From assembly GCF_003298775.1 (NCBI RefSeq), contig NZ_QNTQ01000006.1, positions 372,001 through 436,000 of the forward strand: 64,000 nucleotides of DNA. The letters are read 5' to 3'. This document shows, piece after piece, positions 8,285-17,676 of this stretch; position 1 is the first letter of the stretch, and the number at the start of each line of letters is the position of its first letter. The translations under genes and the position numbers were made by a program. The notes beneath the pieces were generated by a model, which did no database searches, had not been told where the DNA came from, and worked only from the letters and a program-made list of their open reading frames with translations. Source of the DNA: Rhodosalinus halophilus. Its GTDB lineage: Bacteria; Pseudomonadota; Alphaproteobacteria; Rhodobacterales; Rhodobacteraceae.

Positions 8285-9235
8285 TCAGGCGGGTTCGCGC
8301 AAGACCCTCGGCACCTTGAAGTTCACGTTCTCCTGCGCCGTCTCGACTTCCCGAAGGGTCACGTCGTAGCGGGCGCGGAAGGCGTCGATGACCTCCTGCA
8401 CCAGTTCCTCGGGCGCCGAGGCCCCGGCGGTGAGCCCGACGCTTCGGATGCCCTCGAGCGCGCGCCAGTCGATGTCGCCCGCGCGCTGCACGAGTTGTGC
8501 ATAGGCGCAGCCCGCCTTGCGGCCGACTTCCACCAGCCGCTTCGAGTTCGAGGAATTGGGCGCGCCGACCACCAGCATGGCGTCCGAAAGGGGCGCCATG
8601 GCCTTGACGGCCTCCTGCCGGTTCGTCGTGGCGTAGCAGATGTCTTCCTTGTGCGGGCCGACGATGGCCGGGAAACGTGCCTTGAGTGCTTCCACGACCT
8701 CCGCGGTGTCGTCCACCGAAAGCGTCGTCTGCGTGACGAAGGCGAGCTTTTCGGGGTCGCGGACAGCCAGCCCGGCCACGTCGTCTGGTGTCTCGACCAG
8801 CAGAACTTCTCCCTCCGGGAGCTGACCCATGGTGCCCACGGTCTCGGGGTGGCCGGCATGGCCGATCATGACGATCTGCAGGCCGTTGGCGTGGTGCCGC
8901 TCGGCCTCGATATGCACCTTGCTCACGAGCGGGCAGGTGGCGTCGACGAAGAGCATCTCGCGCCGGGCCGCCTCGGCCGGGACCGCCTTGGGCACGCCGT
9001 GCGCCGAAAAGATCACCGGGCGGTCGTCGGGGCACTCGTCGAGTTCCTCGACGAAAACGGCGCCCTTGGCGCGCAGGCCCTCGACGACATGACGGTTATG
9101 CACGATCTCGTGGCGGACGTAGACGGGCGGTCCCCACTTCTCGAGCGCCATCTCGACGATCTGGATCGCGCGGTCCACGCCGGCGCAGAAGCCGCGCGGC
9201 GCGGCGAGGTAGAGGGTCAGGGCGGGCTTGGTCAT
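8285..9235 (-). CDS. ispH: 4-hydroxy-3-methylbut-2-enyl diphosphate reductase
   Basis: Last enzyme of the MEP isoprenoid pathway: an iron-sulfur protein that reduces HMBPP to IPP and DMAPP. The 316-residue protein keeps the three cluster cysteines: Cys17 in [11 protein letters not shown], Cys101 in [12 protein letters not shown] and Cys200 in [10 protein letters not shown]. The active-site motifs FSAHGVP (77-82), MIGHAGHPE (123-131) and [13 protein letters not shown] are also present. The start at 9235 gives the canonical [16 protein letters not shown]. The frame continues to 9301, but that extension is not family-like. It heads a minus-strand run of DUF3429, methyltransferase, rnhA and rpe. 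Confidence 0.97.
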   Translation of the reverse strand: MTKPALTLYLAAPRGFCAGVDRAIQIVEMALEKWGPPVYVRHEIVHNRHVVEGLRAKGAVFVEELDECPDDRPVIFSAHGVPKAVPAEAARREMLFVDATCPLVSKVHIEAERHHANGLQIVMIGHAGHPETVGTMGQLPEGEVLLVETPDDVAGLAVRDPEKLAFVTQTTLSVDDTAEVVEALKARFPAIVGPHKEDICYATTNRQEAVKAMAPLSDAMLVVGAPNSSNSKRLVEVGRKAGCAYAQLVQRAGDIDWRALEGIRSVGLTAGASAPEELVQEVIDAFRARYDVTLREVETAQENVNFKVPRVLREPA

Positions 9236-9420
9236 GCGCGTCTCCGGGACATGCCCCAGACCTAATCGCCATGCGCCTTCCGGTCCAGCACCTCGGTCCA
9301 CCGGTCGCCTCGGCGCGGCGCTTTTCGCGCATGCAGCGCCAGGGACTGGCGAAGTCGTGAGTTGACGGCGCGTGCCGGCCGGCGATCCTGCGCGTGAAAC
9401 GACGAAGCAAGGTGACGCAC

Positions 9421-9867
9421 ATGCGCCGGATGCTGCTGGTCTCGATCCTCTTCGCCGCCACGGCAGGGCCGGCCACGGCGGAGAGCCTTCTGCCCTTCAC
9501 CGACCCCGAGCGCGTCGCGGCGGGCGAGGCCGTCTATCGGGACTACTGCGCGGCGTGTCATGGCGCCGCGCTCGAGGGCGAGGACGACTGGCGCTCGCCC
9601 GGGCCCGACGGCCTCATGCGCGCGCCGCCGCATGACGAGACCGGCCATACCTGGCATCACGCCGATCCGCTTCTGATCGATATCGTGACGCGCGGGACCG
9701 AGGCGGTGGTGGGCGGCGACTATCGCTCGAACATGATGGGGTTCGGTGACGTTCTCAGCGAACAGGAGATCCTCGACGTGCTCGCCTACATCAAGAGCAC
9801 CTGGCCCCCGCGCATCATCGAGATCCACGAAGAGGTGAACCGCAACGCGGCGCTCTACGGCAACTGA
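9421..9867 (+). CDS. Periplasmic c-type cytochrome
   Basis: Class I cytochrome c for periplasmic electron transfer. The 148-residue precursor has a signal peptide ([20 protein letters not shown], cleavage near residue 20) and one heme site CAACH at 43-47. A probable axial Met lies in [20 protein letters not shown] (the segment ends in the typical C-terminal helix). An earlier in-frame ATG at 9394 would spoil the signal peptide, so 9421 is preferred. Its [10 protein letters not shown]-like segment (residues 68-78) recalls cytochromes found with copper or nitrogen-oxide systems, but no partner is nearby. It converges on the YqaA-like gene with three bases between. Confidence 0.88.
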   Translation: MRRMLLVSILFAATAGPATAESLLPFTDPERVAAGEAVYRDYCAACHGAALEGEDDWRSPGPDGLMRAPPHDETGHTWHHADPLLIDIVTRGTEAVVGGDYRSNMMGFGDVLSEQEILDVLAYIKSTWPPRIIEIHEEVNRNAALYGN

Positions 9868-9870
9868 CGC

Positions 9871-10311
9871 TCAGGCCCCGAGCGCCGCCGTGGCCCAGGC
9901 GAGGACGACGTAGCGCCCTGTCTTCGCGAGGGTGACGAGCGTCAGGAAGATCGCGACGGGGGTGCGCATCAGCCCGGCGATCACGGTGAAGGCGTCGCCG
10001 AAGGGGGCCCAGCTCAGCAGCAGGGTCCAGACGCCCCAGCGCGCCCAGATCGCCTGAGCACGGGCGAGCTGCGCCTCGCTGGCCGGAAACCAGCGGCGAT
10101 GCGCGAGCCGCTCGCCGCCCCGCCCGAGCACGTAGTTCACCACGGCGCCCAGCGTATTGCCGACCGACGCCACGACAATCAGCGCGGCGACAGGCGCCGC
10201 GTCCGCGACCTGAAGGCCCGCGAAGACCACTTCCGACTGGAACGGCAGGATCGTCGCGGCGCCGAAGGCCGCGAGAAACAATCCGGTCAGCCCCGCGGCG
10301 TCAGTCAGCAC
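9871..10311 (-). CDS. YqaA/DedA-like membrane protein
   Basis: Small SNARE-associated/DedA-family membrane protein (146 residues). It resembles YqaA: GLFLAAFGAATILPFQSEVVF at the N-terminus (spanning residues 8-28), ASVGNTLGAVVNYVLGRGGE near 48-67, and SWAPFGDAFTVIAGLMRTP near 103-121. DedA proteins are proposed lipid flippases or transporters; that role is family knowledge, and YqaA itself is poorly characterised. There is no clear Shine-Dalgarno sequence. It lies 24 bases after the NYN-domain gene in the same direction and may share its transcript. Confidence 0.85.
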   Translation of the reverse strand: MLTDAAGLTGLFLAAFGAATILPFQSEVVFAGLQVADAAPVAALIVVASVGNTLGAVVNYVLGRGGERLAHRRWFPASEAQLARAQAIWARWGVWTLLLSWAPFGDAFTVIAGLMRTPVAIFLTLVTLAKTGRYVVLAWATAALGA

Positions 10312-10335
10312 TCGCGCACGCGGCCACTTGCCCGG

Positions 10336-10911
10336 TCACTCGCTCGCGTTGGCCACGCGCAGTTCGCGGTCGCTCTGTTGCTCGCGCGGGGGGCGGCCGA
10401 TGACTTCCTTGAGGTCGTCGAGGTCGATGAAGTTGTCGGCCTGGCGGCGCAATTCGTCGGCGATCATCGGCGGCTGGCTCCGGATGGTCGAGACGATCGA
10501 CACGCGCACGCCCTGACGCTGCATGCTTTCGACCAGCGGCTTGAAATCGCCGTCGCCCGAGAAGAGCACCATGTGATCCATCCGTGGCGCAAGCTCCATG
10601 GCATCGACCGTGAGCTCGATATCCATGTTGCCCTTCACTTTCCGCCGTCCCTGGCTGTCGGTGTATTCCTTGGCCGGTTTCGTCACCATCGAATAGCCGT
10701 TGTAGTGCAGCCAGTCCACGAGCGGGCGAATCGGCGAATACTCCTCGCTCTCGACCAGCGCCGTGTAGTAGAAGGCCCGCAACAGCTTGCCCCGGCGCAT
10801 GAATTCTTGCCGCAGCAACTTGTAGTCGATATCGAAACCGAGCGCCTTCGCGGTGGAGTAGAGGTTGGAACCGTCTATGAACAGCGCAAGCCGTTCGTCC
10901 TTGTAAAACAT
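10336..10911 (-). CDS. NYN domain protein (LabA/DUF88)
   Basis: PIN-like NYN-domain protein of 191 residues, probably a metal-dependent RNase or RNA-binding protein. ALFIDGSNLY (residues 9-18) supplies the first Asp and the DxSN signature. KGNMDIELTVDAMELAP near 93-109 and VLFSGDGDFKPLVESM near 114-129 supply the further acidic residues of the metal site. The C-terminus (about 150-191) is charged and lacks a known extra domain. AAGGGA lies 7 bases before the ATG on the minus strand. It is divergent from folK. LabA-family members have been tied to clock output in cyanobacteria, but the role here is unknown. Confidence 0.88.
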   Translation of the reverse strand: MFYKDERLALFIDGSNLYSTAKALGFDIDYKLLRQEFMRRGKLLRAFYYTALVESEEYSPIRPLVDWLHYNGYSMVTKPAKEYTDSQGRRKVKGNMDIELTVDAMELAPRMDHMVLFSGDGDFKPLVESMQRQGVRVSIVSTIRSQPPMIADELRRQADNFIDLDDLKEVIGRPPREQQSDRELRVANASE

Positions 10912-10997
10912 ATCAATATCCCTTTTTCAGGCCGGCGACCGCATTGCGAGGGGTGAGTGGGAGCCCCAGGGCGGATCTCCGGTCAAGATACTAGAAT

Positions 10998-11002
10998 AGG
11001 AG
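10998..11002 (+). promoter_or_regulatory. Ribosome binding site fixing the folK start
   Basis: AGGAG nine bases before the GTG at 11012. Later GTG codons at 11045 and 11057 lie in frame but have no comparable site, so the longer FolK is favoured. Confidence 0.6.
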
Positions 11003-11011
11003 CTCCGCCCA

Positions 11012-11608
11012 GTGGCACAAGAGCGACATGGATCGTCCGCGTGCGTGACCGGCCTCTCAGTGCTCATTGCGCTCGGCGCGAATGCACCGTTCCGGGGGGA
11101 GCCGCCAGATACGACGCTGCGTCACGCGCTCGCTGCTCTGGCCGAGGAGGGCGCGGCGCCGCAAGCGGTCAGCCGCTTCTACCGCACCCCTGCCTTTCCG
11201 CCCGGGGCGGGGCCGGAATTCGTGAACGCGGCGGCGTCGCTCGCCTGGGCGGGCGGGCCGGCGGAGATACTCGCGCTGCTGCATCGGGTCGAGCGCCGCT
11301 TCGGCCGGGAACGGCCGGTGCGCTGGGGGCCGCGCACGCTCGACCTGGATCTGCTGGCATTTGGCGATGCGGTGCTGCCGGACCGCGCGACCTTCGAGGC
11401 CTGGGCCGCGCTCCCGGCGGATCGCCAGCGTCGGGAGGCGCCCGAGGAACTGATCCTGCCGCACCCGCGGCTGCATGAACGTCCCTTCGTGCTGATCCCG
11501 CTGGCGGATATCGCGCCCGACTGGCGCCATCCGGTGTTCGGGCGCAGCGTCTCGGAGATGGTGGCGTCGCTGCCCGCGCAGATGCGTTCGGACGTCACGC
11601 CATTGTGA
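11012..11608 (+). CDS. folK: HPPK (folate biosynthesis pyrophosphokinase)
   Basis: 2-amino-4-hydroxy-6-hydroxymethyldihydropteridine pyrophosphokinase transfers pyrophosphate from ATP to the pterin in folate synthesis. In the 198-residue product the body starts SVLIALGAN near residue 16. VSRFYRTPAFPP (pterin loop) and FVNAAASLAW follow, then the signature RWGPRTLDLDLL near 108-119 with the Mg-binding Asp pair, and LPHPRLHERPFVLIPLADIAP near 149-169. It begins with GTG at 11012, supported by the AGGAG upstream. The extra 15 or so N-terminal residues are unusual, and the shorter form from GTG 11045 or 11057 is possible. It is upstream of rpoZ but separated by a promoter-like sequence. Confidence 0.92.
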   Translation: MAQERHGSSACVTGLSVLIALGANAPFRGEPPDTTLRHALAALAEEGAAPQAVSRFYRTPAFPPGAGPEFVNAAASLAWAGGPAEILALLHRVERRFGRERPVRWGPRTLDLDLLAFGDAVLPDRATFEAWAALPADRQRREAPEELILPHPRLHERPFVLIPLADIAPDWRHPVFGRSVSEMVASLPAQMRSDVTPL

Positions 11609-11616
11609 GAGGGCGC

Positions 11617-11645
11617 TTGCGGTTTCGTCGCCGAGGCGTTACCTA
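11617..11645 (+). promoter_or_regulatory. Candidate sigma70-type promoter of rpoZ-rel
   Basis: TTGCGG (11617-11622), 17 bases, TACCTA (11640-11645), placed about 45 bases before rpoZ in the gap after folK. It is the best pair in this 80-base gap. It is a consensus match only and has not been tested. Confidence 0.4.
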
Positions 11646-11688
11646 GCAGTTTTCCGGATTACCCGTCTCTGCAGGACTGGAGTGCCCA

Positions 11689-12042
11689 ATGGCCCGCGTT
11701 ACCGTCGAGGATTGCGTCGACAAGGTTCCCAACCGTTTCGAGCTGGTGATGCTCGCCGCGCACCGCGCGCGCGAAATCTCCGCCGGCAGCCCGCTCACCG
11801 TCGACCGCGACAACGACAAGAATCCTGTCGTCGCCCTGCGCGAGATCGCCGAGGAAACGCAGCAGGCCAATGACCTGCGCGAGCGCCTGATCGAATCCAA
11901 CCAGACCCAGATCGAGGTGGACGAGCCCGAAGAGGACTCCATGGCGCTTCTCATGGGCGGCGAGCCGGACAAGCCGGCCGAGGACGAGATGCCCGACGAG
12001 ACGCTTCTGCGCCAGTTGATGGAGGCGCAGGGCGAGCGGTGA
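11689..12042 (+). CDS. rpoZ: RNA polymerase omega subunit
   Basis: Small subunit that helps assemble RNA polymerase and, with beta', forms ppGpp binding site 1 in proteobacteria. The 117-residue protein starts with the MAR motif (MARVTVEDC), the residues that contact ppGpp in E. coli. The conserved [17 protein letters not shown] follows near residues 15-31, then [16 protein letters not shown] near 43-58. The acidic C-terminal tail is longer than in E. coli. It is 25 bases upstream of rel, the ppGpp synthetase/hydrolase gene, so the alarmone enzyme and one of its targets appear co-transcribed. Confidence 0.96.
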   Translation: MARVTVEDCVDKVPNRFELVMLAAHRAREISAGSPLTVDRDNDKNPVVALREIAEETQQANDLRERLIESNQTQIEVDEPEEDSMALLMGGEPDKPAEDEMPDETLLRQLMEAQGER

Positions 12043-12067
12043 CGGCGCGCTCGCCCCTGCGTGCAGC

Positions 12068-14230
12068 ATGACGGCGCTGGCGGCCGAGGCGCTCGGCGCA
12101 GAGGATCTCGTCGCGCTCGTGCGGCGCTACAATCCGCGATCGAACGGCCGGCTGATCGCGGAGGCGTTCGATTACGGGCGCGCCATGCACGAGGGCCAGT
12201 TCCGCCACTCGGGCGAGCCCTACTTCACGCATCCGGTGGCCGTCGCCGAGATCCTGGCCGGCCAGCAGCTCGATGACGCGACGATCGTCACCGCCCTGCT
12301 GCACGACACCATCGAGGACACCAAGTCCACCTATGCAGAGATCGAGCGCCGCTTCGGCACCGAGATCGCGGTGCTGGTTGACGGGGTGACGAAGCTCACC
12401 AACCTGCAGCTCTCCTCGACCGAGACGCAGCAGGCCGAGAACTTCCGCAAGCTCTTCATCGCCATGTCCCGGGACGTGCGCGTGATCCTCGTGAAGCTTG
12501 CGGACCGGCTGCACAACATGCGCACCATCAAGGCCATGCGCCCCGAGAAGCAGGGCAAGAAGGCGCGCGAGACGATGGAGATCTACGCGCCGCTGGCGGG
12601 GCGCATGGGCATGCAGTGGATGCGCGAGGAGCTGGAGGATCTGGCCTTCCGCGTGCTCAATCCCGAGGGCCGCGCCAGCATCATCCGCCGGTTCATCACG
12701 CTGCAGAAGGAGGCGGGCGACGTCATCCCGCGGATCACCGGGGACATGCGGCTCGAGCTGGAGAAGGCCGGGATTGCCGCCGAGGTCTTCGGCCGCGCGA
12801 AGAAGCCCTATTCGATCTGGCGCAAGATGCAGGAAAAGCAGCTGACGTTCTCGCGGCTTTCCGACATCTACGGCTTCCGCGTCATTGTGCCGAGCGAGAT
12901 GGACTGCTACCGCGCGCTCGGCGCGATCCATCAGCGCTGGCGCGCGGTGCCGGGCCGGTTCAAGGACTACATCAGCCAGCCGAAGTCGAACGGATATCGC
13001 TCGATCCACACCACGGTGTCGGGCCGCGACGGCAAGCGCGTCGAGGTGCAGATCCGCACGCGCGCGATGCACGACGTGGCCGAGACCGGCGTCGCGGCGC
13101 ACTGGTCCTACCGTGACGGGGTGCGCGCCGAGAATCCCTTCGCCGTCGATCCGACGAAATGGATCGCGCAACTCACCGAGCAGTTCGACTCCGAGGAGGA
13201 CCACGAGAGCTTCCTCGAGGCGGTGAAGCTCGAAATGTATTCCGACCAGGTCTTCTGCTTCACGCCGAAGGGCGACGTGGTCAAGCTCCCGCGCGGGGCC
13301 ACGCCCATCGACTTCGCCTTCGCCATCCACACGCGGATCGGCTCGGGCTGCGTGGGCGCGAAGATCGACGGGCTCCGCGTGCCGCTCTGGACGCGGATCA
13401 AGAACGGCCAGTCGGTCGAGATCATCACCGCCGAGGGCCAGGTGCCGCAGCCCACCTGGCTCGACATCGCGATCACCGGCAAGGCGAAGGCCGCGATCCG
13501 GCGCTCATTGCGCGAGCAGGATCGCGCGCGCTTCATCCGGCTTGGGCGCGAGCTTGCGCGCGCGGCCTTCGAGAACGTCGGCAAGAAGGCGACCGACAAG
13601 GCGCTCGACACCGCGGCGAAACGGCTGCGGCTGCGCGAGCGCGACGAGGTTCTGGCGCGGATGGGCTCGGCGGAGCTCACCGCGCGCGACGTGGTGCAGG
13701 CGGTCTATCCCGACCTCGCCCCGCGCGAGACCGGCGAGATCGACAGCGGCCGCGCCGTCATCGGCCTCGCGCCCGGTCAGAGCTTCGAGCGGGCCCCCTG
13801 CTGTCAGCCGCTGCCCGGCGAGCGCATCGTCGGCATCACCTGGCGGGGCCGCGGCGTTGTGGTGCACGCCATCGACTGCGAGGCGCTCGCGGCCTTCGAG
13901 GATCAGCCCGCGCGCTGGCTCGATCTGCACTGGTCCACTGGGACGCACCCGCCGGTCTACGCTGTCACGCTCGACGTCACGATCGGCAACGACGCGGGCG
14001 TGCTGGGACGTGTTTGCACATTGATCGGCGAGCAGAAGGCCAATATCTCCAACCTCGAGTTCGTGGACCGGAAGCCCGACTTCTATCGTTTGCTCATCGG
14101 CGTCGATCTGCGCGACGCCGAGCATCTGCATTCGGTCGTGTCGGCGCTCGAGGCCGAGAGCGACGTGGCGGCGGTGGACCGCTTCCGCGACCCCTCGGCC
14201 GCCGGCCCGCCGGAGGCGCGCGCCAGCTAG
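12068..14230 (+). CDS. rel: Bifunctional (p)ppGpp synthetase/hydrolase
   Basis: Single long RSH enzyme that makes and degrades (p)ppGpp in the stringent response. The 720 residues comprise an HD hydrolase domain (residues about 30-185, metal motif HDTIED at 79-84, intact) and a synthetase domain (about 245-355, GRFKDYISQPKSNGYRS with the RFKD form typical of bifunctional enzymes, and VEVQIRTRAMHDVAE). A TGS domain (about 395-455, FTPKGDVVKLPRGATPIDFA) and a C-terminal ACT domain (about 640-715, VCTLIGEQKANISNLEF) follow. Both catalytic halves look functional. The gene is annotated relA or spoT in different species. It is downstream of rpoZ and upstream of DUF2062. Confidence 0.97.
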   Translation: MTALAAEALGAEDLVALVRRYNPRSNGRLIAEAFDYGRAMHEGQFRHSGEPYFTHPVAVAEILAGQQLDDATIVTALLHDTIEDTKSTYAEIERRFGTEIAVLVDGVTKLTNLQLSSTETQQAENFRKLFIAMSRDVRVILVKLADRLHNMRTIKAMRPEKQGKKARETMEIYAPLAGRMGMQWMREELEDLAFRVLNPEGRASIIRRFITLQKEAGDVIPRITGDMRLELEKAGIAAEVFGRAKKPYSIWRKMQEKQLTFSRLSDIYGFRVIVPSEMDCYRALGAIHQRWRAVPGRFKDYISQPKSNGYRSIHTTVSGRDGKRVEVQIRTRAMHDVAETGVAAHWSYRDGVRAENPFAVDPTKWIAQLTEQFDSEEDHESFLEAVKLEMYSDQVFCFTPKGDVVKLPRGATPIDFAFAIHTRIGSGCVGAKIDGLRVPLWTRIKNGQSVEIITAEGQVPQPTWLDIAITGKAKAAIRRSLREQDRARFIRLGRELARAAFENVGKKATDKALDTAAKRLRLRERDEVLARMGSAELTARDVVQAVYPDLAPRETGEIDSGRAVIGLAPGQSFERAPCCQPLPGERIVGITWRGRGVVVHAIDCEALAAFEDQPARWLDLHWSTGTHPPVYAVTLDVTIGNDAGVLGRVCTLIGEQKANISNLEFVDRKPDFYRLLIGVDLRDAEHLHSVVSALEAESDVAAVDRFRDPSAAGPPEARAS

Positions 14231-14237
14231 AGGGGAG
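14231..14237 (+). promoter_or_regulatory. Ribosome binding site for a TTG start
   Basis: AGGGGAG directly after the rel stop and 8 bases before TTG 14246. It supports a TTG start for the DUF2062 gene, whose next in-frame ATG would remove conserved N-terminal residues. Confidence 0.6.
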
Positions 14238-14245
14238 CTGCACCC

Positions 14246-14914
14246 TTGGTCTTCAAACGCCGCGACCGGCGCCCGTGGTGGCGCATCATGGCCGAGGCGC
14301 TCTGGCCTCGGGGCGGCTGGCGCCGTGCCTTTCTCTACGTGCAGCACCGCCTCAACCGGCTGCCCGGCTCGCCCGAGCGCATCGGGCGCGGCATCTGGGC
14401 GGGCGTCTTCGTGACCTTCACGCCCTATTACGGGCTGCACTTCCTCATGTCGGCCGCGCTAGCCTGGGCGATGCGCGGCAACGTCATCGCGGCGCTGCTC
14501 GCCACCTTCTTCGGCAATCCGCTGACCTATGTTCCGATCGCGGCCATCTCGCTCAAGACAGGGCATCTGCTGCTCGGCACCGAGTTCGAGGAGGGGGCCG
14601 GCAGCTCGCTCTGGGACAAGTTCGCCAGCGCGGGCTCGGATCTGAACCGCAACCTGTGGGCGCTCGTCACCGGCGAGCCGCAGGACTGGAGCGATCTTCT
14701 CCTGTTCTGGGACGAGGTGCTCTGGCCATACACCGTGGGCGGCATCATTCCCGGACTCGTCGCCGCGACGATCATCTATGTGATCAGCGTTCCGGTGATC
14801 CGCGCCTATCAGAAGCGCCGCGCCGCGAAGATCCGCCGCAAGATCGACGAGAAGCTCCACAAGATGCGCGCACAGCGCACGCCCGGGGCTGACGCCGGGC
14901 AGCGGACGGAGTAA
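14246..14914 (+). CDS. DUF2062 membrane protein
   Basis: A 222-residue inner-membrane protein of the DUF2062 family. GSPERIGRGIWAGVFVTFTP near residues 39-58 and NVIAALLATFFGNPLTYVPI near 78-97 match the domain, which holds two or three helices, with another membrane segment near 172-192. A lysine- and arginine-rich C-terminal tail (about 190-215) is probably cytoplasmic. Function is unknown. The TTG start gives MVFKRRDRRPWW, the usual beginning in relatives. Placement between rel and pdxJ is common in Rhodobacterales. Confidence 0.88.
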   Translation: MVFKRRDRRPWWRIMAEALWPRGGWRRAFLYVQHRLNRLPGSPERIGRGIWAGVFVTFTPYYGLHFLMSAALAWAMRGNVIAALLATFFGNPLTYVPIAAISLKTGHLLLGTEFEEGAGSSLWDKFASAGSDLNRNLWALVTGEPQDWSDLLLFWDEVLWPYTVGGIIPGLVAATIIYVISVPVIRAYQKRRAAKIRRKIDEKLHKMRAQRTPGADAGQRTE

Positions 14915-14947
14915 GCCTCGGCCCGGACAGGCGAAAGGATCCATCCC

Positions 14948-15700
14948 ATGCCGCACCCGAAGCTGCGCCTCGGCGTGAACATCGACCATGTGGCGACCGT
15001 CAGGAACGCCCGCGGCGGCGCCTACCCGGACCCGCTGCGCGCCGCGAAACTCGCCGAGGAGGCGGGCGCCGACGGCATCACGGCGCATCTGCGCGAGGAC
15101 CGGCGCCACATCTCGGACGCCGACATCGAGGGGCTGACGGAAATCCTCACCGTGCCGCTCAACTTCGAGATGGCGGCGACGGAGGAAATGCAGGCGATCG
15201 CGCTCCGCCACCGCCCGCACGCGGTCTGCATCGTGCCCGAGAAGCGCGAGGAACGCACCACCGAAGGCGGGCTCGAGGTGGCGCAGGACGAGAACCGGCT
15301 CGCGGATTTCATCGCGCCGCTGCGCGAGGCGGGCTGCCGCGTGTCGATCTTCATCGCCGCCGACCGCCGCCAGATCGAGTCGGCCCACCGCATCGGGGCC
15401 GAGGTGATCGAACTGCATACCGGCGCCTATTGCGACGCCCATGCCGAGGGCCGGACCGAAGACCGCGACGCGGAACTGGCGCGGCTGACCGAGATGGCCA
15501 CCTTCGCGCAGGGACTCGGGCTCGAGGTGCACGCGGGCCACGGGCTGACCTATGACAGCGTCGGCCCCATCGCCGCGCTGCCCGAGGTGCGCGAGCTCAA
15601 CATCGGCCATTTCCTGATCGGCGAGGCGATCTTCCGCGGCCTCGGCCCTGCGATCGAGGAGATGCGGCGGATCATGGACGCGGCGCGCGCCGGCGACTGA
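14948..15700 (+). CDS. pdxJ: Pyridoxine 5'-phosphate synthase
   Basis: Condenses 1-deoxyxylulose 5-phosphate with the PdxA product to form pyridoxine 5'-phosphate (DXP-dependent vitamin B6 route). The 250-residue TIM barrel has [17 protein letters not shown] at residues 8-24, [16 protein letters not shown] near 38-53 and a central [17 protein letters not shown] near 95-111. [13 protein letters not shown] near 152-164 and [16 protein letters not shown] near 195-210 complete the active site, and [14 protein letters not shown] closes the barrel. AAAGGAT precedes the ATG. It is one base from the next gene. Confidence 0.97.
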   Translation: MPHPKLRLGVNIDHVATVRNARGGAYPDPLRAAKLAEEAGADGITAHLREDRRHISDADIEGLTEILTVPLNFEMAATEEMQAIALRHRPHAVCIVPEKREERTTEGGLEVAQDENRLADFIAPLREAGCRVSIFIAADRRQIESAHRIGAEVIELHTGAYCDAHAEGRTEDRDAELARLTEMATFAQGLGLEVHAGHGLTYDSVGPIAALPEVRELNIGHFLIGEAIFRGLGPAIEEMRRIMDAARAGD

Positions 15701-15701
15701 C

Positions 15702-17204
15702 ATGGACGACACCGCGCCCACTCCCGCGCCGATTTTGCTGCGGCGCCGGGCCGTCGCGCTGGTCGCGGTGCTCGCCGCACTACTGGCGATCTGGCAGCTC
15801 GAGTCCGCGCGATCCGGCGTGGAGATCGAAAGCTTCCGCGTGGGCGAGACCCCCGTGACCCGCTACGCCGAACCCGGCGCCGACGGACCGCTCGTGGTGG
15901 TGGCGCACGGCTTCGCAGGCTCGCGGCAGATGATGCAGGCCTATTCCCTCGCCCTCGCGCAGGCGGGCTACGTCGCCTGGGCCTTCGACTTCGAGGGGCA
16001 CGGCCGCAACCCGGTGCCGATGTCGGGCGACGTGGACAGCATCGACGGCACCACGCAACTTCTGATCGACCAGACGCTGTCGGTGGTCGAGTCGGGCCTG
16101 TCGCGCGAGGCATGGGAGGGCGAGGTCGCCCTGCTGGGGCACTCGATGGCAACCGACATCATCATCCGCACCGCGCTGCGCGACGGCCGCGTCGGCCCGG
16201 TGGTGGCAATCTCGCCCTTCAGCCAGGCGGTGACGGCAGAGGCGCCGGAGCGGCTCCTGATGATCACCGGCGAATGGGAGCCCGGATTGCGCGACTTCGC
16301 ACTGCGCGCGCTGCGGATGGTCGATTCGGACGCGGACGAGGGCGAGACGGCGCGCGCGGGCGAGGTGGTGCGCCGCGCGGTGGTGGCGCCGCTGGCCGAA
16401 CATGTCGCGGTGCTCTACTCGAAACCGGGGCGCGCAGAGGCGGTGGCCTGGCTCGACGCCGCCTACGACCGGGAGAGCGCCGTGTCCGTCCCGCGCACGG
16501 GTCCGTGGTTCCTGGTGCTCTTCGTGGCGGTCGTCGCGCTCGCCTGGCCGCTGTCGCACCTCTTGCCCGCGCGGCGGGTGGAGCGGGAGCCGCTCGCGCT
16601 TGGTCCATTCTTATTGCTGCTGTTGGTGCCTGCAGTGATGAGCCCATATATCGCGACTGCTTTCAGCCCTGAAATACTGCCAGTACTGGTCGCGGACTAC
16701 CTCGCGCTGCATTTGCTTCTCTACGGAGTGGTGCAACTCTCGGGTCTTGCGCGCTACGGCGTGCCGCTGGGCCGCGTCTCGCCGCTCGCGGGCGGCGCGC
16801 TGATCCTCTGGGGGCTCGTGGTCTTCGGCTTCCTGCTCGACCGCTACGGCGCCAACTTCTGGCCCACGGCGGAGCGCGGCTGGATCATCCTCGCCCTCGC
16901 TGTCGGCGCGGTGCCCTTCATGCTGGCCGACGCGCTCATCACCATGGGCGGGCGCGCGCCCTTCTGGCAGCGGATCGCGGCGCGCGTCGCCTTCTTCGCC
17001 TCGCTCGGCCTCGCCGTGGCGCTCGATTTCGAGGGGCTGTTCTTCCTGCTGCTGATCGCGCCCGTGATCTTGCTCTTCTACCTGCTTTACGGCCTCATGG
17101 GGCGCTGGGCCGCCCGCGCGGGCGGGGCGGCCGGGCCCGGCCTCGCCCTGGGCCTGATCCTCGCCTGGGCGCTGGGCGTGAGCTTTCCGCTGTTTGCGGG
17201 GTAG
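15702..17204 (+). CDS. Alpha/beta hydrolase fused to a polytopic membrane domain
   Basis: The 500-residue protein has an N-terminal membrane anchor (about 16-30) and then a periplasmic-looking alpha/beta-hydrolase domain. [14 protein letters not shown] (oxyanion region, near 65) is followed by the nucleophile elbow [10 protein letters not shown] with Ser near 149. The chain ends with about seven or eight membrane helices from residue 268 onward. I do not see the catalytic Asp and His clearly. Family function is unknown; a lipase or esterase is a guess. Bases about 16600-16690, encoding a membrane helix, are visibly less GC-rich than the rest. It lies one base after pdxJ and 5 bases before acpS, so it is probably part of the same operon. 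Confidence 0.75.
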   Translation: MDDTAPTPAPILLRRRAVALVAVLAALLAIWQLESARSGVEIESFRVGETPVTRYAEPGADGPLVVVAHGFAGSRQMMQAYSLALAQAGYVAWAFDFEGHGRNPVPMSGDVDSIDGTTQLLIDQTLSVVESGLSREAWEGEVALLGHSMATDIIIRTALRDGRVGPVVAISPFSQAVTAEAPERLLMITGEWEPGLRDFALRALRMVDSDADEGETARAGEVVRRAVVAPLAEHVAVLYSKPGRAEAVAWLDAAYDRESAVSVPRTGPWFLVLFVAVVALAWPLSHLLPARRVEREPLALGPFLLLLLVPAVMSPYIATAFSPEILPVLVADYLALHLLLYGVVQLSGLARYGVPLGRVSPLAGGALILWGLVVFGFLLDRYGANFWPTAERGWIILALAVGAVPFMLADALITMGGRAPFWQRIAARVAFFASLGLAVALDFEGLFFLLLIAPVILLFYLLYGLMGRWAARAGGAAGPGLALGLILAWALGVSFPLFAG

Positions 17205-17209
17205 GGGCC

Positions 17210-17635
17210 ATGATCCTCGGCATCGGCACCGATCTCGCCAACATCGAGCGCATCGAGCGGACGCTGGAGCGCTACGGCGACCGCTTCCGCAACCGCGTCT
17301 TCACCGAGGCGGAGCAGAAGAAGGCCGAGCGGCGGCGCGATACCGCCGGCACCTACGCCAAGCGCTGGGCCGCGAAGGAGGCATGCTCCAAGGCGCTGGG
17401 CACCGGGCTGCGCATGGGCATCGCCTGGAAGGACATGCATGTGACGAACATGCGCACCGGGCAGCCGGTGATGCATGTGACGGGCTGGGCCGCGCGGCGG
17501 CTCGCCGAACTCACGCCCGAGGGGCACGAGGCGGTGATCCATGTCACGCTGACCGACGATCATCCCTGGGCGCAGGCCTTCGTCGTGATCGAGGCGCGGC
17601 CCGCAGCGGCCGGAAAGGCTGGACAAGGCGGCTGA
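17210..17635 (+). CDS. acpS: Holo-[acyl-carrier-protein] synthase
   Basis: Transfers 4'-phosphopantetheine from CoA to apo-ACP, activating fatty acid synthesis. The 141-residue AcpS-type enzyme has [15 protein letters not shown] at the N-terminus with the Mg-binding Asp8. [12 protein letters not shown] follows near residues 32-43, and [18 protein letters not shown] near 51-68 carries the catalytic Glu and Lys. [15 protein letters not shown] lies near 112-126. AGGGGCC precedes the ATG. In Rhodobacterales it is usually followed by lepB, here with one small membrane-protein gene between. Confidence 0.96.
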   Translation: MILGIGTDLANIERIERTLERYGDRFRNRVFTEAEQKKAERRRDTAGTYAKRWAAKEACSKALGTGLRMGIAWKDMHVTNMRTGQPVMHVTGWAARRLAELTPEGHEAVIHVTLTDDHPWAQAFVVIEARPAAAGKAGQGG

Positions 17636-17676
17636 GGCGGGGACACTCCTGTGGCGACACCGCGGGAGAGACCGAC

